Source of the DNA: Gammaproteobacteria bacterium
GTDB lineage: Bacteria > Pseudomonadota > Gammaproteobacteria > JAJDOJ01
Length of the DNA stretch: 34,312 bases
Reading direction: 5' to 3'
Assembly (NCBI GenBank): GCA_026984215.1
Contig: JALSSO010000122.1
Span: forward strand, 1-34,312
The notes beneath the pieces were generated by a model. That model was not told the origin of the DNA and did not search any database. It saw only the letters and a program-made list of their open reading frames with translations. Both the position numbers and the translations under genes were made by a program. Below are positions 23,220 to 29,618 of this stretch, piece after piece (positions within the stretch are counted from its first letter, which is position 1; each line of letters begins with the position of its first letter).

Positions 23220-23423
23220 ATGAGTGACAGACAGGCTTTGATCAAGGAGCTGCTCGAGCTGCAGCGTAAATTCATCGAGTACGACCGCGAGCACGGGGTC
23301 ACGCCCGAAGAGTACTTCGTCCCGTCCGAAGACCATCCGCTGCACGGGTTCCGCCAGCGGTACAACGAGCTGGCCATGAAGCTGGTGGAGCAGGCCCACC
23401 AGGACGTGGGCTCGCATCCCTGA
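23220..23423 (+). CDS. Uncharacterised 67-residue helical protein
   Basis: The start at 23220 is supported by GAGGAT six bases upstream and by a promoter-like sequence before it. The protein (MSDRQALIKELLELQRKF...) is charged and largely helical, with a central turn-rich part, VTPEEYFVPSEDHPLHGF. It has no cysteine, signal peptide or membrane helix. The first 20 residues could form a short coiled coil. It is the last gene of the plus-strand set and ends 31 bases before the hairpin of a strong terminator. I recall similar small proteins in sulfur oxidisers but know no function. Confidence 0.75.
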   Translation: MSDRQALIKELLELQRKFIEYDREHGVTPEEYFVPSEDHPLHGFRQRYNELAMKLVEQAHQDVGSHP

Positions 23424-23448
23424 GTCCTCGCGCCTCCGAGGGGTTCGC

Positions 23449-23476
23449 AAAAAAGGCCGCGATACGCGGCCTTTTT
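23449..23476. terminator. Strong bidirectional intrinsic terminator
   Basis: GGCCGCG (23455-23461) and CGCGGCC (23465-23471) form a 7-bp GC stem with a 3-base loop, flanked by an A run before and TTTTT after. It works as a Rho-independent terminator for the plus-strand Cas6-RspA set and, read on the other strand, for the minus-strand S24 gene that ends at 23594. The bases 23477-23593 between it and that gene show nothing recognisable. Confidence 0.9.
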
Positions 23477-23593
23477 CGTCGTTCCCAGCGACACCGGACC
23501 TGGCGAGCAGTGCGGGCACAACGCGCAAACGCGGCCATCGGCGCCCGCCGGCCCCCGAAGAAACCGGGAAAACAGGCCCGATCGGCTCGTGCC

Positions 23594-23911
23594 TCAAACG
23601 TAGTGCTTGCGGTCGCGACGCCGCTTGCCCGCCTTCTGCACGACGACGCCTTTGATGGCCTCCAGCCCTGGAATCTCCACGGTCTCGTAGGCCGGGTTCA
23701 GGGGTTTGAGGAAATAGCGTCCACGCTCGTCGATCACCAGCTGGCGGAAGATGTATTCCTCGCCCACCACGGCCAGCACGTAGGCGCCGTCTTTCACCAC
23801 ACCGTCGGCCTCGATGACGATCACGCAGCCGTGCTCGAACTCGGGCTCCATGCTGTCGCCCAGCACGCGCAGCGCGAACGGCTCACTGCCCGCACAACCG
23901 CCGATGTCCAT
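23594..23911 (-). CDS. S24-family LexA/UmuD-like protein with Arg at the catalytic Lys position
   Basis: This 105-residue protein is a single LexA-like S24 peptidase fold with no DNA-binding domain. Ser20 in LGDSMEPEF matches the nucleophile. The position of the general-base lysine, in LexA and UmuD the K of VKR/VKK, is occupied by Arg56 in YIFRQL. The downstream LKPLNPAYE motif agrees with UmuD/LexA. Self-cleavage is therefore doubtful, and there is no visible Ala-Gly cleavage site. The tail is very basic (KAGKRRRDRKHYV), suggesting nucleic-acid contact. The ATG at 23911 follows GGAGGG. It has its own promoter in the end of the ABC exporter gene. Confidence 0.82.
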   Translation of the reverse strand: MDIGGCAGSEPFALRVLGDSMEPEFEHGCVIVIEADGVVKDGAYVLAVVGEEYIFRQLVIDERGRYFLKPLNPAYETVEIPGLEAIKGVVVQKAGKRRRDRKHYV

Positions 23912-23939
23912 GCGCAACCCTCCGTGATCAGACCATTCC

Positions 23940-23967
23940 ACTATAGTCCGCGGGCGGCCTGACTCAA
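23940..23967 (-). promoter_or_regulatory. Sigma-70-like promoter for the S24 gene
   Basis: On the minus strand TTGAGT (23967-23962) and TATAGT (23945-23940) are separated by 16 bases, with four and five consensus matches. Transcription would start near 23933, about 22 bases before the ATG at 23911. The -35 overlaps the stop codon of the exporter gene. A TGATCA palindrome lies downstream at 23925-23930. Confidence 0.55.
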
Positions 23968-25790
23968 ATGGGCACGCCGAGCATGCGGGCTTCGCCCTGC
24001 AGCTCGCGTTCTTCCTGCTGCAGTGCCCACAGCCCCGCGTAGAGTCCGCCGGCGGCCAGCAGTTCGGCGTGGTTGCCCTCCTCCACGATGCGCCCGCGGT
24101 CCAGCACCAGAATGCGATCCGCATCCACGATGGTGGACAGCCGATGGGCGATCACCAGGGTGGTGGTGTGCCGGGAGACCTGACGCAGGGCGCTAAGGAT
24201 GGCCTGCTCGGTGCGCGAGTCCAGGCTGGAGGTGGCCTCGTCGAAGACCAGGATCGGCGGGCGTTTGAGGATCACCCGCGCGATGGCCACGCGCTGCTTC
24301 TCGCCCCCGGAAAGCTTGAGCCCCCGCTCGCCCACCACCGTGTCGTAGCCCTGCGGCAGGGAGGCGATGAAATCGTGCAGATCGGCCAGGCGCGCCGCCT
24401 CGACCACCTCCCGCCGGCTGGCATCGGGGCGGGCGTAGGCGATGTTGTAGTAGAGGGTGTCGTTGAACAATACCGTATCCTGGGGCACGATGCCGATGGC
24501 CCGGCGCAGGCTCTGCTGGGTGACCTCGCGAATATCCTGCCCATCGATACGGATGGCGCCGCCGTCCACTTCGAAGAACCGGAACAACAACCGCGCGAGC
24601 GTGGACTTGCCCGCCCCCGAGGGCCCCACCACGGCCACCCGGCGACCGGCGGGGATCCGGAAGCTCACCCCGTGCAGGATGGGCCGCTCGGGCTGGTAGG
24701 CGAACCGCACCTCGTCGAACACCACCTCGGCCCTTCCCACGCGCAGGGGGCGGGCATCGGGCCGGTCGCGGATCTCCGGCTCGCGGTCCAGGAGCTGGAA
24801 CACCTGCACCATGTCCGCCAGCGCATAGTTGAGCGAACGGTAGATGACCCCCAGGAAGTTCAGGGGCAGGAACAACTGGAGCATCATGGTGTTGACCAGC
24901 ACCAGGTCGCCGAGCGTCATGGCGCCGGCGGCCACGCCGCGCGCGGCCAGCACCATGAGCGCCGTGACCCCGGCGGCGATGATGAGCCCCTGGCCGGCGT
25001 TGAGCAGGGACATGGTGGCCTGACTCTTGACCGCGGCATCCTCCCAGCGTCGGAGGGTCCGGTCGTAGCGCTCCACCTCGAAACGTTCGTTGTTGAAGTA
25101 CTTGACCGTCTCGTAGTTGAGCAGGCTGTCCACCGCCTGACCGTTGGCCCGGGAATCCAGGGCGTTCATCTCATGGCGGAAATGCATGCGCCAGTTGGTG
25201 ACGCCCAGGGTGAATCCCACGTAGACCACCACGGTGGCCACCGTCACGAAAGTAAACGTCCAGTCGTACTGGTGGAGCAGAATGAAGGCCACCAATGCCA
25301 GCTCGGCCACCGTGGGCAGGATGTTGAAGACCAGATAGTTGAGAATCGAACTGATGCTGCGCGCGCCGCGCTCCAGATCGCGCGAGACCGCCCCCGTGCG
25401 CCGCTCCAGGTGATAGCGCAGCGACAGCTCGTGGAGGTGTTCCAGCACCTGCACCGAGAGCCGGTGCATGGCCGCATAGCGCACCCGCGCGAAGATCGTA
25501 TCGCGCAGTTCGTTGAACAGGCTCATGGCCACCCTCAGGAGGCCGTAACCGGCCAGCAGCCCCAACGGCACCACCAGCGCCGCATGCCGGGATCCATCCA
25601 GGGCATCCACGATGCGTTTGAGCACGAGCGGCGCCCCAACCGTCGCCAGTTTGGCGAGCACCAGGCAGATCAGCGCCGCCAGCACCCGTCCCCGATAGCG
25701 CCACAGGTAGGGACCCATGCGCCGCAGGTTGCGCAGGTCCGAGGGACGGAGGCGCGGTTGTTCGGTGCGACGCGAGACGCCGTGAACCAT
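23964..25790 (-). CDS. Atm1/ABCB7-type ABC exporter
   Basis: The 608-residue half transporter has six membrane helices followed by one ATPase domain with Walker A GPSGAGKST, signature LSGGEKQRV and Walker B ILVFDEATSSLD. The transmembrane segment RRTGAVSRDLERGARSI and the NYETVKYFNNERFE motif are typical of the Atm1/HMT1 branch, which exports glutathione-linked sulfur or metal conjugates and supports Fe-S homeostasis. It should act as a homodimer. The ATG at 25790 gives a normal N-terminus, though no good ribosome binding site is seen; the frame stays open to 26003 with sequence unlike the family. Bases 25791-26030 hold no other gene. Confidence 0.87.
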   Translation of the reverse strand: MVHGVSRRTEQPRLRPSDLRNLRRMGPYLWRYRGRVLAALICLVLAKLATVGAPLVLKRIVDALDGSRHAALVVPLGLLAGYGLLRVAMSLFNELRDTIFARVRYAAMHRLSVQVLEHLHELSLRYHLERRTGAVSRDLERGARSISSILNYLVFNILPTVAELALVAFILLHQYDWTFTFVTVATVVVYVGFTLGVTNWRMHFRHEMNALDSRANGQAVDSLLNYETVKYFNNERFEVERYDRTLRRWEDAAVKSQATMSLLNAGQGLIIAAGVTALMVLAARGVAAGAMTLGDLVLVNTMMLQLFLPLNFLGVIYRSLNYALADMVQVFQLLDREPEIRDRPDARPLRVGRAEVVFDEVRFAYQPERPILHGVSFRIPAGRRVAVVGPSGAGKSTLARLLFRFFEVDGGAIRIDGQDIREVTQQSLRRAIGIVPQDTVLFNDTLYYNIAYARPDASRREVVEAARLADLHDFIASLPQGYDTVVGERGLKLSGGEKQRVAIARVILKRPPILVFDEATSSLDSRTEQAILSALRQVSRHTTTLVIAHRLSTIVDADRILVLDRGRIVEEGNHAELLAAGGLYAGLWALQQEERELQGEARMLGVPI

Positions 25791-26030
25791 GCCGAAGGCC
25801 AGCGAGGAAAAGCGGCTATTCTGCGGATGAGCCGCCCCGGGGGCAAATGCCCTCCGACAGGGTACGGAGCCCCACTCATCAGCGACGGGAAGAATGCTCC
25901 CGAATCCCTTGAATCCGAGACAGCAAGACCGCCAGGCGCAGAAACACCGGGGACAGGCGGCCGGCGCGATGGGCCTCGCGGATCCGCGCCGCAGACACAT
26001 CAACGCAGGCCACGGCAGCCGTGAGGGCTA

Positions 26031-26495
26031 CTACCAAGGCATGAACTGACTCATGAAGGTCAGCGGGCGCGCGACACTGTGGGTCATGATGGCCATCTGC
26101 TGGCGCATGGCGTCGTTGGTGGCGGTGATCGCGCGGATGGACTGGTCCATCTCCCCCATGCTCATCAGCATCGGCTCCAGCGTGTCCAGCTTGCGCGACA
26201 TCTCGTTCATGGTCACCACCATGGTCTCCATGCTATGGGCCACCGTCTGCATGTCGTGCGCGAGGCTGTAGACGAGGAAAAAGCCGTAGCCGGCAAGGAT
26301 CACGAAGGCGAACAGGGCCGGGTACACGATCAGCTCCCAGCGCTTGGCGCTGCGCTCGAAGCAGCCGACGAACCGCTCCAGCGAATCGGCCGGCAGCGCC
26401 ACCGGCTCCGGGATGGAGCCCTGCCGCGATCCATCGGGGAAAGGTTTCGGATGCAGTTCGTTCCCGGTGCCCACCGTATTCGAGCCCCCTGCCAT
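26031..26495 (-). CDS. One-helix membrane protein with cytoplasmic or periplasmic coiled coil, unknown function
   Basis: The 154-residue protein has a polar N-terminal third, one hydrophobic helix (about 79-100, in WELIVYPALFAFVILAGYGFF) and a long amphipathic, Met-rich segment (AHDMQTVAHSMETMVVTMNEM and later MSMGEMDQSIRAI) that should form a coiled coil resembling those of sensory or methyl-accepting proteins. The ATG at 26495 gives the shortest sensible product; a longer in-frame start at 26600 would run through the AT-rich intergenic region. It is divergent from ccmA and precedes the Atm1-type gene by 240 bases. I cannot name it with confidence. Confidence 0.7.
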   Translation of the reverse strand: MAGGSNTVGTGNELHPKPFPDGSRQGSIPEPVALPADSLERFVGCFERSAKRWELIVYPALFAFVILAGYGFFLVYSLAHDMQTVAHSMETMVVTMNEMSRKLDTLEPMLMSMGEMDQSIRAITATNDAMRQQMAIMTHSVARPLTFMSQFMPW

Positions 26496-26723
26496 GATCC
26501 CGTTCGGCCAATGCCGTTGCAGTATCGCAACGACCCCGCGGCAGAGGCCACCCCGGCAACTTCGAAATTTTCGATATGGTAATAAACAATACCTATGCAC
26601 GAATAAGCATATTTGAATTCTGTAATATACACCTGGTCAGGCGCCTGATTTGACGGCGGCGCGCCCCCGCAACACTATATGCGGCCCTGACCGCGACCCC
26701 TTTCGTCCGAGACCCGATCTCCC
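26496..26723. promoter_or_regulatory. AT-rich divergent promoter region upstream of ccmA
   Basis: The stretch 26560-26635 is strongly AT-rich, unlike the rest of the window. It contains a perfect 12-base palindrome TCAGGCGCCTGA (26637-26648) directly before TTGACG (26650-26655), a good -35 match. Possible -10 boxes are CACTAT (26673-26678, 17-base spacing) or TATATG (26676-26681, 20 bases). The palindrome could be an operator for the ccm operon. Confidence 0.45.
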
Positions 26724-27365
26724 GTGGCCCAGCCTTTCGATGCCGATCTCCTACTCGAGGCCGAAGCCCTCGCCTGCATCCGGGACGACCGGGTGTTGTT
26801 CGAGGGACTCGGTTTCCGGTTGGGCAATGGGGAGCTATTGATGCTGGAGGGACGCAACGGCAGCGGAAAGACCTCGCTGTTGCGTATCCTGTGCAGCATC
26901 CGGCTAGCCGACGCGGGGGAGGTGCGTTGGTGCGGGACCGAGATCCAGCGGTTGGGCCCCGACTACCACCTGCAACTCTCTTACGTCGGCCACAGAGACG
27001 GGATCAAGCAGGACCTCACTCCCGAGGAGAACCTGCGCATGGCACGTGCCCTGGGCGCCCCGAACCCCGCAACGGGCGTGCTCGATGCCCTGGAGCACTT
27101 CGGTCTGCGCGGTTTCGAGGACGTGCCGACCCGTACCCTCTCGGCCGGCCAGCAGCGCCGTGTGGCCCTGGCCCGGCTGGTGGCCACGGAGGCCCCCCTC
27201 TGGATCCTGGACGAACCGTTCACCTCACTGGACCGGCATGGCATCGGGGTGTTCGAGTCGGTCATGGCGGCCCACTTGGACCGCGGCGGCATGATCGTGA
27301 TGACCACCCATCATCGCGTGGCCCTGGAAGGCGAGCGCGTGCACCGCATCAACCTCTCGCCATGA
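26724..27365 (+). CDS. ccmA: CcmA, haem exporter ATP-binding subunit
   Basis: The 213-residue ATPase has Walker A EGRNGSGKTS, signature LSAGQQRRVALARL and Walker B LWILDEPFTSLD, with the length and gene order of CcmA. With CcmB, CcmC and CcmD it drives release of holo-CcmE in the cytochrome c maturation System I. It starts with GTG at 26724; no ATG in frame lies close by. Its stop overlaps the ccmB start by four bases, so translation is coupled. It is the first gene of the ccm operon. Confidence 0.94.
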   Translation: MAQPFDADLLLEAEALACIRDDRVLFEGLGFRLGNGELLMLEGRNGSGKTSLLRILCSIRLADAGEVRWCGTEIQRLGPDYHLQLSYVGHRDGIKQDLTPEENLRMARALGAPNPATGVLDALEHFGLRGFEDVPTRTLSAGQQRRVALARLVATEAPLWILDEPFTSLDRHGIGVFESVMAAHLDRGGMIVMTTHHRVALEGERVHRINLSP

Positions 27366-28045
27366 GCGGCCTGTCCACGCCACGGGCCATGGCGCTGCTC
27401 CTGCGGCGCGATCTGTTGCTCGCCTACCGGCGCCGGGCGGAGTTGGTCAACCCCCTGCTTTTCTTCGTACTGATCGCGAGCCTGTTCCCGCTCGGCCTGG
27501 GCGCCGACAGCCGGTTGCTGCAGGCGGCGGGCCCCGGCATCGTCTGGGTCTCGGCGCTGCTCGCCGCGTTGCTGTCACTGGACGGCATGTTCCGCTCCGA
27601 TTTCGAGGATGGCACGTTGGAACAACTCATGCTGAGCGCCCATCCCGTCTCGCTGCTGGTGCTGGCCAAGGTGTTCGCGCATTGGTTGGTCACGGGCGTG
27701 CCGCTGATCCTGGTCTCGCCGTTGATCGGTCTGCTGCTCTCGATCCCTGGCGAGGCCATGGGCGTGCTGGTGGTCACCCTGCTGCTGGGCACGCCGGTTC
27801 TGAGCCTGATCGGGGCGGTGGGCGTGGCGCTGACGGTGGGGTTGCGCCGCGGGGGCATTATTCTCTCGCTGCTGGTTCTCCCGTTATATGTCCCGGTGCT
27901 AATATTCGCCTCCAGCGCGGTGGATGCCGCGGCCAGCGCGTTGCCCGTGGGTCCACAGCTCTACATCCTGGGGGCCATGCTGGTGGCGGCGGTCAGCCTG
28001 GCACCGGTGGCAGCCGCCGCCTCCCTGCGAGTGAGCCTGAGCTGA
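27362..28045 (+). CDS. ccmB: CcmB, membrane subunit of the CcmABCD complex
   Basis: The 227-residue protein has six hydrophobic helices and the conserved start RRDLLLAYRRRAELVNPLLFF and FRSDFEDGTLEQLMLSAHP of CcmB. It is the permease-like partner of CcmA. It begins at 27362 inside an ATGA overlap with the ccmA stop, and ccmC follows 15 bases after its end. The family length (about 220) agrees. Confidence 0.94.
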   Translation: MSGLSTPRAMALLLRRDLLLAYRRRAELVNPLLFFVLIASLFPLGLGADSRLLQAAGPGIVWVSALLAALLSLDGMFRSDFEDGTLEQLMLSAHPVSLLVLAKVFAHWLVTGVPLILVSPLIGLLLSIPGEAMGVLVVTLLLGTPVLSLIGAVGVALTVGLRRGGIILSLLVLPLYVPVLIFASSAVDAAASALPVGPQLYILGAMLVAAVSLAPVAAAASLRVSLS

Positions 28046-28060
28046 GGGCCCCGATTCGAG

Positions 28061-28798
28061 ATGATGCGTTTCCTCCACAAGCTGGCCTCACCCAAAACCT
28101 TCTATGCGCTTTCGGGACGCATCATCCCCTGGGCCGGCGTGAGCGCCCTGCTGTTGATCCTGGTCGGCGCCTATTGGGGCTTGGTGGAGGCACCGGCCGA
28201 CTACCAGCAGGGCGACAGCTTCCGGATCATTTACGTCCACGTGCCGGCGGCCTGGATGTCCCTGTTCGTCTACGTGGTCATGGCCGGCGCGGGCGCCATC
28301 GGGCTCATCTGGCGGATCAAGCTCGCCGAGATCATAGCCATCTCCAGCGCCCCCATCGGTGCCTCGTTCACCTTCCTGGCGCTGGTGACCGGGTCGCTCT
28401 GGGGTAAACCCATGTGGGGGACCTGGTGGGTGTGGGACGCTCGGCTGACCTCGGAACTGATCCTGCTGTTCCTCTACCTCGGTGTCATGGCCCTGTACGG
28501 CGCGGTGGAGGACAAGCGCACCGCCTCGCGAGCAGCGGCCATCCTGGCCATCGTCGGTGTGGTCAATATCCCCATCATTCATTACTCGGTGGAATGGTGG
28601 AACACGCTGCACCAGGGGCCGACCGTCACCAAGCTGGACAAACCGTCCATTGCGCCGGAGATGCTCTGGCCGCTGCTGATCATGGCCCTGGGCTTCAAGC
28701 TCTACTATGTGGCCACGGTGCTGATGCGCGCGCGGGTGGAGTTACTGGAACGGGAACGCAACAGCCGCTGGGTTCAGGAGATGGTGGAGGCCGGATGA
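28061..28798 (+). CDS. ccmC: CcmC, haem-handling protein with WWD motif
   Basis: The 245-residue membrane protein has six helices and the WWD haem-binding motif GTWWVWDARLTSELIL. Two periplasmic histidines near the haem are visible in IIYVHVPAAWMS and IPIIHYSVEWWNTLHQG. It attaches haem to CcmE in the cytochrome c maturation pathway. The stop overlaps the start of ccmD by four bases. The gene and its motifs are intact. Confidence 0.95.
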   Translation: MMRFLHKLASPKTFYALSGRIIPWAGVSALLLILVGAYWGLVEAPADYQQGDSFRIIYVHVPAAWMSLFVYVVMAGAGAIGLIWRIKLAEIIAISSAPIGASFTFLALVTGSLWGKPMWGTWWVWDARLTSELILLFLYLGVMALYGAVEDKRTASRAAAILAIVGVVNIPIIHYSVEWWNTLHQGPTVTKLDKPSIAPEMLWPLLIMALGFKLYYVATVLMRARVELLERERNSRWVQEMVEAG

Positions 28799-28965
28799 AC
28801 GAGTTGCGGGATTTCTTTCACATGGGCGGCTACGCCGTCTATGTCTGGACTTCGTACGGGCTGGCAGCCGCGGTGCTGTTGGCCAATGTGATCCATCCCC
28901 TGCTCCAGCGCCGGCGCCTGTTCGCGCTGCTCGCGCGCAGGCGCCGACGCGCCGCGCGGAACTAA
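28795..28965 (+). CDS. ccmD: CcmD, small membrane protein of haem export
   Basis: The 56-residue protein has one membrane helix (YVWTSYGLAAAVLLANVIHPLL) and a highly basic tail (RRRLFALLARRRRRAARN), as usual for CcmD. It starts with MNELRDFFHMGGYAVY, a conserved feature. It interacts with CcmC and CcmE. The ATG at 28795 overlaps the ccmC stop. It is followed by an unusually long gap before ccmE. Confidence 0.9.
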   Translation: MNELRDFFHMGGYAVYVWTSYGLAAAVLLANVIHPLLQRRRLFALLARRRRRAARN

Positions 28966-29174
28966 TCCTGGATCAACGAATCGGAATAGGCGATCGGCGA
29001 TCCTCGGCAGGGTGTGAAAAAATGTCGCGTGGCTCGGGCCAGGCACACCGTGCGGCGGCCGGGACATAGTCAAAACTGGATAGGCCAGGGGGCAGGCAAG
29101 GCGCAAGGCCGTGGTCGTGGTTCTCGACGGCTCGCCGGAGGCGGCTCCCTGCGGCTAGAGACGAGGTGCACCCC
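28966..29174. other. 209-base non-coding spacer inside the ccm operon
   Basis: Most ccm genes here overlap by one to four bases, but ccmD and ccmE are 209 bases apart. No gene is visible. The segment contains GGTGTG (29011-29016) followed by AAAAAA and an opposing CACACC (29044-29049), plus a purine-rich GGCAGGCAAGGCGCAAGGCC stretch near 29090. It may be a remnant repeat element or carry an internal promoter or RNA hairpin; none is proven. Confidence 0.4.
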
Positions 29175-29618
29175 ATGACCCCAACCCGTAAGAAGCGGCT
29201 CATCCTGATCGTGGCCATGGTCGTCGGCGTCGGCATCGCCACGGCATTGGCCGTCACCGCCTTCAACGATAACCTGATGTTCTATTTCTCCCCCAGCGAG
29301 GTCGCCGAAGGCAAGGCGCCGGTGGACCATCCGTTTCGTGTCGGCGGGCTGGTCACCAACGGCAGCGTCAAGCGCCAATCCGACGGGCTCACCGTCGAGT
29401 TCACCCTGACCGATACACGGGCGACCATTCCCGTGCGCTACACCGGCATCCTGCCCGATCTGTTCCGCGAGGGTCAGGGCATCATCGCCCGGGGGCGGCT
29501 GAACGAGGCCGGCGTGTTCGTGGCCGACGAGGTGCTCGCCAAGCACGACGAGAACTACATGCCCCCCGAGGTGGCCGACTCGCTCAAGACCGCCCAACAG
29601 GGCGGCGACGTCCGATGA
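29175..29618 (+). CDS. ccmE: CcmE, periplasmic haem chaperone
   Basis: The 147-residue protein has one N-terminal membrane anchor (RLILIVAMVVGVGIATALAV) and an OB-fold periplasmic domain. His124 in LAKHDENYMPPEV is the covalent haem-binding residue, followed by Tyr128, the conserved HxxxY arrangement. It receives haem from CcmC and passes it to CcmF. The ATG at 29175 gives a normal anchor. The stop overlaps the ccmF start by four bases. Confidence 0.95.
   Translation: MTPTRKKRLILIVAMVVGVGIATALAVTAFNDNLMFYFSPSEVAEGKAPVDHPFRVGGLVTNGSVKRQSDGLTVEFTLTDTRATIPVRYTGILPDLFREGQGIIARGRLNEAGVFVADEVLAKHDENYMPPEVADSLKTAQQGGDVR

Noticed and set aside
25791-26003. N-terminal extension of the Atm1-type exporter
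   Set aside because: The added residues are cysteine- and proline-rich and unlike the family; no ribosome binding site at the earlier start.
24069-26024. Long plus-strand open frame of 651 codons
   Set aside because: Antisense to the Atm1-type exporter gene with its Walker and signature motifs; His/Gln/Gly-rich low-complexity translation typical of a shadow frame.
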